Shown: positions 23,139 to 31,192 of the stretch, in pieces
Layout of the letters: every line of letters starts with the position of its first letter
How positions within the stretch are numbered: the stretch's first letter is position 1
NCBI RefSeq assembly: GCF_002022275.1
Contig: NZ_MSDF01000014.1
Coordinates: 274,099-338,098, forward strand
DNA from: Pseudomonas fluorescens
Lineage (GTDB): Bacteria; Pseudomonadota; Gammaproteobacteria; Pseudomonadales; Pseudomonadaceae
Length of the DNA stretch: 64,000 bases
Direction of reading: 5' to 3'
Notes under the pieces: generated by a model
Seen by the model: the letters and a program-made list of their open reading frames with translations, nothing else
Told to the model about the DNA's origin: nothing
Database searches by the model: none
Made by a program: the position numbers and the translations under genes

Positions 23139-23978
23139 TTAAATTTTGTCGGTACGCCAGGAATCAAGGGCGGTCAGTTGATCGGGGAACTGACTGCCGC
23201 TGGCGATGGCAATCGCCGCCACCAGCATGTTGGTGACCAGGTGGTGATTGAGCCGTGACGCTAGCGGTGTCATCAGCTCGGTGTGTTCGTAAGGCTTCAC
23301 GGCGATCAACACGTCAGAGACTTTCGCCAGCGGGCTGTCATCGGCGGCAATCGACACCACTTTGGCCCCGGCCTGGCGCGCGGCAATCGCCATATCGACC
23401 ATCTGCCGGGTGTGCCCCGACTGCGAGAAAATCAGCGCCACTTCACCGCTGCGTGCGCCTTCGGCGTGCATCTCCTGGCGCTTGCCGCCAAGCAAGGCCT
23501 GGCAGCGCATGCCCAGGCGCTGAAACTTGTGCTCGGCGTCCAGCGCGTTGACCACCGAAATGCCGGTGGCGTAGATCCCCACCCAGCTCGCGGCCTGCAA
23601 CAGCTGCGCGGCTTCGGCGACTTTTTCCGGTTCCAGGTCTTCTTCCAGGCGCTGGATGGCGTTCAGCGAATTGCGGCAGGTCTTGCGCACAATGTTGTCG
23701 ATGCTGTCATCCGGGATGATCTGTTCGTAGGCAAACGGTGCCGACGGCACCAGGCTCTGCACCAGGTGCAGCTTCAAGGCCTGGTAACTCTCGAAACCGA
23801 AACGCCGGCAGAAACGCATCACGGTCGGGTCGCTGACCGAACAGGTTTCCGACAATTTGGCCATGCTCATCTGCAGCACTTTGGACGGCGAGGTGGAGAC
23901 GAAATTGGCCACCCGGCGCTCGGCGCGGTGCATGTTCTTGCTTTCATCAATGATGCGTTGCAGCAAACTGTCGCTCAT
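23139..23978 (-). CDS. MurR/RpiR-family transcriptional regulator
   Basis: A 279-residue regulator with an N-terminal HTH_6 domain (residues 1-77, helix-turn-helix SMAKLSETCSVSDPTVMRFC) and a C-terminal SIS sugar-isomerase domain (about 120-250, including FSQSGHTRQMVDMAIAARQAG) that binds a phosphosugar. It overlaps the HAD gene by 4 bases (ATGA) and lies inside the sugar operon, so it probably senses a phosphorylated pathway intermediate and controls the divergent promoters at 27.65-27.94 kb. Repressor or activator mode is not readable from sequence. Confidence 0.9.
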   Translation of the reverse strand: MSDSLLQRIIDESKNMHRAERRVANFVSTSPSKVLQMSMAKLSETCSVSDPTVMRFCRRFGFESYQALKLHLVQSLVPSAPFAYEQIIPDDSIDNIVRKTCRNSLNAIQRLEEDLEPEKVAEAAQLLQAASWVGIYATGISVVNALDAEHKFQRLGMRCQALLGGKRQEMHAEGARSGEVALIFSQSGHTRQMVDMAIAARQAGAKVVSIAADDSPLAKVSDVLIAVKPYEHTELMTPLASRLNHHLVTNMLVAAIAIASGSQFPDQLTALDSWRTDKI

Positions 23979-24649
23979 ATGCGCTCCTTGGCGATGGGTG
24001 GGCTGCGTTGTAACAGATCAGCCAAACGGTTCAAGCGCTGCGCCGCAGAAATCTCTACCAGCGGGCCACCGCCCCACGGCACGACAAAAAATGCGACACC
24101 GGCGGCGTGCGCGGTTTGCTGGTCGACGCGGGTGTCACCCACATACGCCCACGTCTGGTCGGCCAGCGCCATGGCGTCGGCGACCGCAAGCAGGTGGCCG
24201 GGGTCGGGTTTGCACGCTGGCACGGCGTCGGCGCCTATCGCCGCGTCGAACAAATCCGCCAGGCCCAGTTGCTCCAGAACCTTGCCGGTGACGGCGTGGT
24301 TCTTGTTGGTGCAAATGCCCAAGCGAATCCCGGCTTCGCGCAGCGCCACCAGGTCTTCGCGCACATGCGGGTAAAACCGTGTGCGTCCCGCCGGGTCGTC
24401 CATATAGGCCTGCAAATAGCCTTCGAACGCGCGCTGCACCTGGGCTTCGTCGTAAGGAATATCCAGGTCTTCGAGGATGTCGACGATCAAGCGTCGCGGC
24501 CCGTTACCGAGGAAAGCTTCCACATGATCCGGGTCGAGCTCCGGCCAGCCGTTCAGCATAAAGCCGGCATTCAGGGCCTTCGCGATATCGTAGGCGCTGT
24601 CGATCAGCGTCCCGTCGAGATCAAAAATCAGCGCGTTATAGACGGCCAT
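23975..24649 (-). CDS. HAD-IA phosphatase, phosphoglycolate-phosphatase-like
   Basis: A 224-residue haloacid-dehalogenase hydrolase. Motif I DLDGT with the nucleophile D10 and acid/base D12, motif II-type threonine in GICTNKNH, lysine in CKPDPGHL, and the motif IV acids in YVGDTRVD are all present. The cap sequence resembles Gph phosphoglycolate phosphatases, but in this operon a phosphorylated sugar or sugar acid is equally possible. ATG 24649 (MAVYNALIF) lies 10 bp after the kinase stop; sequence further upstream overlaps the kinase and is not part of the protein. Confidence 0.85.
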   Translation of the reverse strand: MAVYNALIFDLDGTLIDSAYDIAKALNAGFMLNGWPELDPDHVEAFLGNGPRRLIVDILEDLDIPYDEAQVQRAFEGYLQAYMDDPAGRTRFYPHVREDLVALREAGIRLGICTNKNHAVTGKVLEQLGLADLFDAAIGADAVPACKPDPGHLLAVADAMALADQTWAYVGDTRVDQQTAHAAGVAFFVVPWGGGPLVEISAAQRLNRLADLLQRSPPIAKERI

Positions 24650-24659
24650 GAACAGACTC

Positions 24660-26159
24660 CTAATCGAAAAGAGGGGCGCCGAGCTCAACAAAGGTTTCCC
24701 TGAGCGTCGGATACAAATGGCGATAAATGCGATGGGCCTGGGCGTGGACCTCGGCCGTGGCGCCATTGGGCGCCTGGCGGGTCATCGCGCGGCAGCTGGC
24801 GGCGGCACTGGCCGCGTCAGGCCACACATTCACGGCCAGCCCGGCCACCAGCGCCGCGCCGAACGCAGCGCCCTCGGCCGCGCCTTCAGTGGTCACCACG
24901 TCGCAGCCGAAAATATCCGCCTGCAGCTGGCGCCACAGCACCGAGCGCGCGCCGCCGCCGGAGGCTTTGATCACCTGCCCGGCAATGCCCAATGGGCGCA
25001 TCAGCGCGTACATGTCGGCGAGGGCGTAGACCGAGCCTTCCATCACGGCGCGGGCCATATCGCCGCGTTGATGGCGACCGGTGAGGCCGATAAAGGCAGC
25101 GCGCAGAACCGGGTCTGGATAGGGGCAGCGTTCGCCATTCAGGTACGGCAAAAACAGCAGGCCATGGGCGCCGGGCGGGCTGTCGGCGGCTTCGGCGGCG
25201 ATCTGTTCGAAGGGCACACCTGCGCAGAAGGTGTCGCGAAACCAGTTCATCGAGCCACCCGCGTTCAGCGACACGCCCATGCAGTGCCACTTGTCGGCGG
25301 CGACGTTGCAGAAGATTTGCAGGCGGCCGTCGGGGTTGTCCTGTGGCGTGTCCAGCGCAGCCGCGAGGATGCCGGCGGTGCCGATGGTGGTTTGCAATTC
25401 GCCCGGTGCGATCACGCCGGAGCCGAGGGTCTGGATCACCGAGTCACCGCCGCCGCCCGCCACTGGAGTGCCCACCGGCAGGCCAAACAGTTGCGCGCCG
25501 TGGCCGCTGACTCGGCCAGAAATCACTTGGGATTCAAACACGGGAGGCAACAACGCGGGATCGATCCCAAGCGTCTCTACCAGCCCGGTCGCCCACTGCC
25601 GCGAGCGCACGTTGAACAACCCGGTGCCAGACGCATCGGACACTTCACTGGCGACTTCGCCGGTCAGGCGCAGGCGCAAATAGTCTTTGGGGTTGAGCAC
25701 CGTGGTCAGCCGCGCGAACAGCTCGGGCTCATGGCGCTGCATCCACAGGATTTTGCCGCCGGTGTAACCCACCAGCATGCGGTTGTCGGTGGCGGCCAGC
25801 AGGCCTTCAAGGCCACCGGCAGTCTGGGTGATCCACTCACACTCGGCGGCGTTGCGCTGGTCGTTCCACAAAATGGCCGGGCGCAAGACTTTTTGCGCGG
25901 CGTCCAGCGGCACCAGCCCGTGCATCTGGCCGGACAAACCGACTGCCAGCAGCTCGACGCCGGGGGCCTTGGCGAGTACGCCGGCTATCGCCTGGCGTGC
26001 GCCTTCGATCCACAGTTCAGGATCCTGTTCGGTCCAGCCGGGTCGGGGTTGGGACAGCGGATACGTCGCCGTGTCGGCGGCAATCACCGCGCCCTGCACG
26101 TCGAGCAGCAATGCCTTGCACCCGGAGGTGCCGATGTCGATACCAATAAGGGCCTGCAT
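24660..26159 (-). CDS. FGGY-family carbohydrate kinase (xylulokinase-like)
   Basis: A 499-residue sugar kinase with the ATPase fold. The opening GIDIGTSGCKALLLD is the phosphate-1 motif, and the substrate region LAVGLSGQMHGLVPLD is the form found in D-xylulose kinases. ILWNDQRN, GTAGILAAALD and the C-terminal KASGGGARSVLWRQLQADIF adenosine motif follow. The length is normal for XylB (about 485-500). It is 3 bp from the upstream aldehyde dehydrogenase and 10 bp from the HAD gene. D-xylulose is the likeliest substrate; D-ribulose or a related ketose is possible, given the RpiA paralogue. Confidence 0.88.
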   Translation of the reverse strand: MQALIGIDIGTSGCKALLLDVQGAVIAADTATYPLSQPRPGWTEQDPELWIEGARQAIAGVLAKAPGVELLAVGLSGQMHGLVPLDAAQKVLRPAILWNDQRNAAECEWITQTAGGLEGLLAATDNRMLVGYTGGKILWMQRHEPELFARLTTVLNPKDYLRLRLTGEVASEVSDASGTGLFNVRSRQWATGLVETLGIDPALLPPVFESQVISGRVSGHGAQLFGLPVGTPVAGGGGDSVIQTLGSGVIAPGELQTTIGTAGILAAALDTPQDNPDGRLQIFCNVAADKWHCMGVSLNAGGSMNWFRDTFCAGVPFEQIAAEAADSPPGAHGLLFLPYLNGERCPYPDPVLRAAFIGLTGRHQRGDMARAVMEGSVYALADMYALMRPLGIAGQVIKASGGGARSVLWRQLQADIFGCDVVTTEGAAEGAAFGAALVAGLAVNVWPDAASAAASCRAMTRQAPNGATAEVHAQAHRIYRHLYPTLRETFVELGAPLFD

Positions 26160-26162
26160 GAC

Positions 26163-27647
26163 TCAATTCCCGACGCCATGGTGCAAGCGGACATGCTTGA
26201 AGTTGAAGTACTCCAGCAGCCCTTCGCGCCCGTGTTCGTAGCCCACGCCACTTTGTTTGCGGCCACCGTAGGGCGCATTCATGATCCCGGCGTCGACGTT
26301 ATTGATCGCCACGTTGCCGTAGTCGAGCTGCGCCGACAGGGTGTGGATATCGACCAGATCGCGGGCGTACACATACGAAGCCAGCCCGTAAGGCGTGTCG
26401 TTGGCCAGTTGCACGGCTTCGGCCAGGTCGTCGAACGGTGCGACGCCGACCAGCGGGCCGAAGGTTTCTTCGGTCATCACCAGCATCTCGTGAGTGCAAT
26501 CGGCGACCACGGTGGGGCGGAAGAAATGCCCATGGGCGAATTCCTCGCCTTGCGGTGCCTCTCCGCCAGAGACCAGACGCGCGCCTTTGGCCAGCGCATC
26601 TTCAAGGTGGGCGCGGGTTTTGTTCAGGGGTTCTGCGGAGGCCATTGCGCCCAGATCGGCGCCGGGGTTTTCCAGGCCGTTGTGCACGGTCAAAGCGTCA
26701 GCGGCGGCACCCAATTGGGTGACGAATGCTTCGTAAATCGAGCGGTGTACATAGATACGGTTGATCGCGATGCAGATCTGCCCGCAATTGCGGAAGCTGC
26801 GGCGCGTGGCGCCTTTAACGGCGGCGGCAACATCGGCGCTGGCGGTGACCACCATCGGGCAATTGCCGCCCAGCTCCAGGGACAGGCGCTTGACCTGCGG
26901 GCAGCTGCGCTGGATATGCAGGCCGACGGCGCTGGAGCCGGTGAACGCGACTTTGCTGACATCCGGGTGCTCAACCAGCGCCTGGCCGACCACCGAACCC
27001 TTGCCGGTCAGCACGTTGACCACGCCAGCGGGAATCCCGGCGTCGATGCATTTCTGTGCAATGGCCAGCGCGGTAAACGGGGTGAGTTCAGCAGGTTTGA
27101 TGACGATGGTGCAACCAGCGGCCAGGCTCGCGCAAAGCTTCCAGCCGACCAGTTCCGCCGGGTAGTTCCACGGCGTAATCGCCGCCACCACACCAATCGG
27201 CTCGCGCACCACCAGGCTTTGGAAGCCGGGCTGGTCGTTGGGCACGATCTCGCCGTGCACGCGGGTGGCTTCTTCTGCATAGAAGTGGCAGGCCTCGGCG
27301 AGTTTGAGCACTTCGCCCTTGGCCTCGTTGACCGGCTTGCCCTGCTCGGCGGTCATGACGTGCGCCATGTTCAGTGCATCAGCGGCGATCAGGTCGCCCA
27401 AACGATGCAATGCGCTGGCGCGGGTTTTCGGCAGTTCGCGGGACCAGATCAGAAACGCACGGCGGGCAGCTTCCACGGCTCCGTTGATTTCATCCGCAGT
27501 GGCAGCAGCGATATGCCCCAGTACTTCACCTGTCGCCGGGTTCTCGACCGGCAACCTTGAGCCCGCACCTTTGCGCAGCTGACCATCGATAAACAAGGCG
27601 CCTTCCAGCGCGGCAATCGTGTCGCTGTGAATCTTATTGTTATGCAT
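26163..27647 (-). CDS. NAD(P)-dependent aldehyde dehydrogenase
   Basis: A 494-residue aldehyde dehydrogenase resembling succinate-semialdehyde and glycolaldehyde dehydrogenases. The NAD site ITPWNYPAELVGWKL, catalytic Glu in LELGGN and the active Cys in NCGQICIAINR are intact. It is the first gene of the minus-strand sugar operon, so its start at 27647 lies behind the divergent promoter. A role in oxidising an aldehyde produced from a pentose or pentitol (for example glycolaldehyde) is inference; the semialdehyde dehydrogenase at the other end of the operon covers the alpha-ketoglutaric branch. Confidence 0.85.
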   Translation of the reverse strand: MHNNKIHSDTIAALEGALFIDGQLRKGAGSRLPVENPATGEVLGHIAAATADEINGAVEAARRAFLIWSRELPKTRASALHRLGDLIAADALNMAHVMTAEQGKPVNEAKGEVLKLAEACHFYAEEATRVHGEIVPNDQPGFQSLVVREPIGVVAAITPWNYPAELVGWKLCASLAAGCTIVIKPAELTPFTALAIAQKCIDAGIPAGVVNVLTGKGSVVGQALVEHPDVSKVAFTGSSAVGLHIQRSCPQVKRLSLELGGNCPMVVTASADVAAAVKGATRRSFRNCGQICIAINRIYVHRSIYEAFVTQLGAAADALTVHNGLENPGADLGAMASAEPLNKTRAHLEDALAKGARLVSGGEAPQGEEFAHGHFFRPTVVADCTHEMLVMTEETFGPLVGVAPFDDLAEAVQLANDTPYGLASYVYARDLVDIHTLSAQLDYGNVAINNVDAGIMNAPYGGRKQSGVGYEHGREGLLEYFNFKHVRLHHGVGN

Positions 27648-27689
27648 CGAACTGCTCCGTCACCTGTCTGGGCGGTTGAACCACTCGCT

Positions 27690-27745
27690 TAATTCGAAAA
27701 TATAGTATTGCTAGCTTTTTGCAATAGTCTGGTGAAAATTCATCC
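27690..27745 (-). promoter_or_regulatory. Promoter and candidate RpiR operator for the nine-gene sugar operon
   Basis: The quasi-palindrome TAGTATTGCTA (27703-27713) sits 56 bases upstream of the aldehyde dehydrogenase start. On the minus strand TTGCAA and an A/T-rich TATTTT with a 16-17 bp spacer give a plausible -35/-10, with the palindrome in the spacer. A matching site lies at the facing promoter (27898-27908). Assignment to the RpiR protein is inferred from shared genomic context. Confidence 0.5.
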
Positions 27746-27873
27746 ACACGACTTTTGCACCATAAATGCGCACAAGCGCCTGAAACACTTAATATTCGCC
27801 TTATTTTTCAGAAAATTAGTCTTAAAACGTGGTTTTTATCGCGAAAAATGCAGTTTCTTTCATACAAGATCGC

Positions 27874-27908
27874 TTGACCGCTCTTAAAATCGAAACGTAG
27901 CATTACTA
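27874..27908 (+). promoter_or_regulatory. Promoter and candidate RpiR operator for the dehydratase operon
   Basis: TTGACC (27874-27879) and TAGCAT (27898-27903) with an 18-bp spacer form a plausible promoter. The -10 overlaps TAGCATTACTA (27898-27908), which matches the reverse complement of the site at 27703-27713 in ten of eleven positions (consensus TAGYAWTRCTA). It ends 27 bases before the ATG at 27936. Placement over the -10 suits a repressor. Confidence 0.5.
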
Positions 27909-27935
27909 GATATCAAACAATAAAGGACCACCCCC

Positions 27936-29078
27936 ATGCTGCCCATCTCACTCAAACACGCCAAATTGGTCGGCCGGGTCTGGCTTCCCGGCAAGGGGCC
28001 TTGCGTGGTGATCCTGCGCGAAAACGTGCTGATCGACGTCACGCCATCCGTGGTCTCGATGGCCGATTTTCTCGACAACAACCCTGCCGAACGCTTCGAC
28101 ACACTGGCCGGTGAGCCGGTGGGCGACCTCGCGGATTTGATCCTTGAACCCTCCGAGATGGGCTATCACTCCGACCGCCCTTGCCTGCTGGCTCCCTGCG
28201 ACTTCCAGGCGCTGAAGGCCTGCGGCGTGACCTTTGCCAGAAGTATGGTCGAGCGCGTGATTGATGAACGCACGGCGGGCGATCCTGGCCGCGCCAATGA
28301 ACTGCGCGCGCTGATCGGCTCGCTGATTGGTGACAGCTTGTCCAACGTGCAGGCGGGCTCGCCTAAAGCGGCAGAGATCAAGGCCGCGCTGATTGCCGAG
28401 GGCTTGTGGTCGCAATACCTGGAAGTGGGTATTGGCCCGGATGCCGAGGTGTTTACCAAATCCCAGCCCATGGCGGCCGTGGGCTACGGCGCGCAGGTGG
28501 GCATCAACCGCATTTCCGAGTGGAACAACCCGGAGCCCGAAGTGGTGCTGGCGGTGGACAGCCAGGGCAACATTCGCGGCGCCACCCTCGGTAATGACGT
28601 GAACCTGCGAGACGTGGAAGGCCGCTCAGCGCTGCTGCTGGGCAAGGCCAAGGACAACAACGCGTCGTGCTCCATCGGGCCGTTTATTCGGTTGTTTGAT
28701 GAACACTTCACCCTGACCGACATTGAAAACGCGACCCTGACCCTGTCCGTCAGCGGCCTTGACGGCTTTGAAATGTCTGGCGGTTCGAACATGGCTGAAA
28801 TCAGCCGCAAGCCGGCCGATTTGGTGAAGCAGACGCGCAATGATTCGCACCAGTACCCGGACGGTTTCATGCTGTTTCTCGGCACCATGTTTGCGCCGAC
28901 CCAGGACCGCGAGAAAAAGGGTTCGGGCTTTACCCACAAGGCCGGTGATCTGGTGGAAATTTCCTCGCCGCTGCTGGGCACCTTGCGCAATACCGTCGTG
29001 TACTCCGACGAAGCCGCGCCCTGGACGTACGGCACCCGCGCGTTGATGCGCAACCTGGCAAAACGGGGGCTGCTATGA
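27936..29078 (+). CDS. FAH-family 2-keto-3-deoxy-pentonate dehydratase (XylX-like)
   Basis: A 380-residue fumarylacetoacetate-hydrolase-fold protein. Length and layout (an N-terminal domain, KLVGRVWLPGKGPCVVI, then a metal site around EVGIGPDAEVFTKSQP, NNPEPEVVLAVD and GNDVNLRDVEGRSA) resemble XylX, the 2-keto-3-deoxy-D-arabinonate dehydratase of Weimberg pathways. That enzyme yields alpha-ketoglutaric semialdehyde, the substrate of the dehydrogenase at 17078. It is first in the plus-strand operon and overlaps the next gene by 4 bases. A related 2-keto-3-deoxy acid is possible; no pentonate dehydratase or lactonase gene is present here. Confidence 0.78.
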   Translation: MLPISLKHAKLVGRVWLPGKGPCVVILRENVLIDVTPSVVSMADFLDNNPAERFDTLAGEPVGDLADLILEPSEMGYHSDRPCLLAPCDFQALKACGVTFARSMVERVIDERTAGDPGRANELRALIGSLIGDSLSNVQAGSPKAAEIKAALIAEGLWSQYLEVGIGPDAEVFTKSQPMAAVGYGAQVGINRISEWNNPEPEVVLAVDSQGNIRGATLGNDVNLRDVEGRSALLLGKAKDNNASCSIGPFIRLFDEHFTLTDIENATLTLSVSGLDGFEMSGGSNMAEISRKPADLVKQTRNDSHQYPDGFMLFLGTMFAPTQDREKKGSGFTHKAGDLVEISSPLLGTLRNTVVYSDEAAPWTYGTRALMRNLAKRGLL

Positions 29079-30031
29079 GTCAGAAGTTTGTAGTGACCGA
29101 CCAGGCATTCGGCAACACGCGCCACGAGCAGGCGGCCGCCGCACTGGTCGGCGCGCAGTTTTCCGAGCATCAGTGCCGCAGCGAAGAGGAAACCGAGGAA
29201 GCGGTGCGCGGTGCGCATGCGGTGATCAATAACTTCGCGCCGATGACCCATCGCGTGATGGCCGCCATGGCGCCGGGTGCGGTGGTGGTGCGGTACGGCG
29301 TCGGCGTGGATAACGTTGACCTTGCCGCCGCCAAGGCGCTGGGGGTCCGGGTGTGCAATGTGCCGGATTATGGTGTTGAGGAGGTGGCGGACCACGCTGC
29401 TGCGATGACCCTGGCGCTGGCGCGCAAGCTGGATCACTACGGCACCGGCATTCGTAATGGCGAGTGGAAAATCGCGCAGATGGTCGATGGGGTGCGCTCC
29501 CTGCGCGATACCACTGTGGGACTGATCGGGCTGGGCCGCATTGCCCGCGCTTTTGCGTCGCGCATGTCGGCGTTCGGTTGCACGCTGGTGGGCTACGATC
29601 CGTACGTGACTAACCAGCAGGCGCGGGAGTGCGGGATTGAGCCGATGTCGCGGGCCGAGGTGATTGCCTGCGCCAATGTGTTGTCGTTGCATGTGCCGTT
29701 GATGCCGGAGACGCGCCATGTGATCAATGCCGATGCCATCGCGCGGATGCCCAGGGGCGCTATTCTCATCAACTGTTCCCGGGGTGGGTTGATCGACGAG
29801 ACGGCGCTGGCTGAGGCGTTGGTCAGTGGGCATTTGTCGGGGGCGGGGCTGGATGTGTTTGAGAGGGAGCCGTTGCCGATGGATTCGCCGTTGCGTAGCG
29901 CGCCGCATTTGTTGGTGTCGCCGCATGCGGCGTTTTTTTCGGATGCGTCGGTGGATGCGTTGCAGCGGTTGGCCAGTGAGGAAGCCTTGCGCGGCTTGCG
30001 TGGAGAGGCATTGCGCTGTGCGCTGACTTGA
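29075..30031 (+). CDS. D-isomer-specific 2-hydroxyacid dehydrogenase
   Basis: A 318-residue NAD-dependent dehydrogenase of the D-2-hydroxyacid family (CtBP/phosphoglycerate dehydrogenase-like). The cofactor motif GLIGLGRIARAFASRM, the catalytic Arg in INCSRGGLIDE, and a Glu-His pair with His in LVSPHAAFF are visible. The start codon overlaps the stop of the XylX-like gene (ATGA), so they are co-translated. It probably reduces a 2-keto acid made in the sugar pathway, or oxidises the corresponding hydroxy acid; substrate cannot be read. Confidence 0.85.
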   Translation: MSQKFVVTDQAFGNTRHEQAAAALVGAQFSEHQCRSEEETEEAVRGAHAVINNFAPMTHRVMAAMAPGAVVVRYGVGVDNVDLAAAKALGVRVCNVPDYGVEEVADHAAAMTLALARKLDHYGTGIRNGEWKIAQMVDGVRSLRDTTVGLIGLGRIARAFASRMSAFGCTLVGYDPYVTNQQARECGIEPMSRAEVIACANVLSLHVPLMPETRHVINADAIARMPRGAILINCSRGGLIDETALAEALVSGHLSGAGLDVFEREPLPMDSPLRSAPHLLVSPHAAFFSDASVDALQRLASEEALRGLRGEALRCALT

Positions 30032-30053
30032 GCCTGGTTCGCTAGGGGCGGAA

Positions 30054-30082
30054 TGTGGGAGCTGGCTTGCCTGCGATGGCGG
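30054..30082 (+). repeat. Solo REP palindrome
   Basis: A single unit with core GTGGGAGCTGGCTTGCCTGC, unpaired, beginning 22 bp after the 2-hydroxyacid dehydrogenase stop. All other copies of this family in the window are paired. Together with the element at 30112-30350 it fills the 396-bp gap between the dehydrogenase and SDR genes, where I see no gene. Confidence 0.85.
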
Positions 30083-30111
30083 CTTGTCCGGGTGTATATC
30101 CATTTTTTGGG

Positions 30112-30350
30112 TAACGGCTTCTATTGGTTCCGCTCTTACAGCGGGTCACTTTTGAAAAGAGCCCAAAAGTAACCAAAAGGCTCTTGCCCCACCACTCGGC
30201 ACCTCGCTTAGGCTCGGTGTGCCCTCACTCCGGCTTGAATCCGTGGGCCGCCGCCATGGGCCATCCTTGGCCCATCGCGGCTAACCCGGCGTCCTGCCGG
30301 GTTACCCACGGATTCAAGCCTGCGTTCGGCCAGCGTGGTTAACGGGGCGC
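30112..30350. repeat. Long intergenic palindromic element
   Basis: A 240-bp non-coding block with two symmetric parts. The first has GGTCACTTTTG (30144-30154) against CAAAAGTAACC (30164-30174), one mismatch. The second has a perfect 16-bp inverted repeat (30232-30247, GGCTTGAATCCGTGGG, against 30305-30320) enclosing smaller hairpins such as TGGGCCATCCTTGGCCCA. Its make-up matches a repeat I recall as dispersed in Pseudomonas intergenic regions. It is inserted between genes of the sugar cluster. Confidence 0.75.
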
Positions 30351-30427
30351 CTTAAGATCAAGATCAGAAGCAGATCAAAAGCGAGTGGGTGCGGCTGGTT
30401 TTCCATTTGTGTGTTGAGGGACGATTG

Positions 30428-31189
30428 ATGAATTATTCGGAAAAACAGGCCCTGAACGGCAAGTTGGCGCTGGTGACAGGCGCTGGTCAGGGCATTGGGG
30501 CGGCGATTGCTGAAGCGTTGGCGGCGACGGGTGCGGAGGTGATCTGCACCGATATTCTGCACGCCCGGGCCTTGGCGACTGCGCAGCAGTTGGTCGAGAA
30601 AGGCTTTGCTGCGCGCGCTGAAGCTTTGGATGTAACGGACAGCGCCGCGATCAACGCCTTGGCGACTTCGCTTCCCCCGCTGGATATTCTGGTGTGCAAC
30701 GCCGGTATCGTCACCAATACGCCGGCTGAGGAAATGACCGATGAGGAATGGGACAAGGTCATCACCGTCAACCTCACCGGCGTGTTTCGCACGTGCCGGG
30801 GGTTTGGGCGGCGGATGCTGGAGGCCGGGCGCGGGTCGGTGATTAATATCGGGTCGATGTCGGGGCAGGTGGTGAATGTGCCGCAGCCGCAGTGCCACTA
30901 CAACGCGTCGAAGGCGGGTGTGCATCAATTGACCAAGTCATTGGCGGTGGAGTGGGCAACGCGCGGGGTGCGGGTGAATGCGGTGGCGCCGACGTATATC
31001 GAAACGCCGTTGCTGCATGGGCTGGAAAGCCAGCCGGGGTTGATCCAGCGTTGGCTGGACATGACCCCCGCCGGGCGCATGGGGCAGCCCCATGAAGTGG
31101 CGTCGCTGGTGCAGTTTCTCGCCTCGGATGCGTCGAGCCTGCTGACAGGCTCGATCATCAATGCGGATGCGGGCTACACCTGCATCTAG
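30428..31189 (+). CDS. SDR-family oxidoreductase (sugar/polyol dehydrogenase-like)
   Basis: A 253-residue classical short-chain dehydrogenase. It has the cofactor motif TGAGQGIGAAIA (residues 17-28), NAG in VCNAGIV, catalytic Ser in NIGSMSGQ, and the Y-x-x-x-K pair in YNASKAG. An Asp at the end of beta-2 (CTDIL) points to NAD(H). The ATG at 30428 has GAGGGA upstream; the earlier in-frame start is not supported by homology. It probably belongs functionally to the sugar cluster as a polyol or sugar dehydrogenase but is separated from it by repeats. Its stop is 3 bp from the convergent thyA stop. Confidence 0.85.
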   Translation: MNYSEKQALNGKLALVTGAGQGIGAAIAEALAATGAEVICTDILHARALATAQQLVEKGFAARAEALDVTDSAAINALATSLPPLDILVCNAGIVTNTPAEEMTDEEWDKVITVNLTGVFRTCRGFGRRMLEAGRGSVINIGSMSGQVVNVPQPQCHYNASKAGVHQLTKSLAVEWATRGVRVNAVAPTYIETPLLHGLESQPGLIQRWLDMTPAGRMGQPHEVASLVQFLASDASSLLTGSIINADAGYTCI

Positions 31190-31192
31190 GTG

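Noticed and set aside
24648..27560. A 970-codon open frame on the plus strand antisense to the kinase and aldehyde dehydrogenase genes
   Set aside because: It mirrors the third-position G/C bias of the genes below it, has no recognisable domain, is rich in Gly/Arg/His/Gln, and both minus-strand genes have full catalytic motifs.
28484..30103. A 539-codon minus-strand frame across the XylX-like and 2-hydroxyacid dehydrogenase genes
   Set aside because: It reads antisense to two coupled genes with intact motifs and begins inside a REP element.
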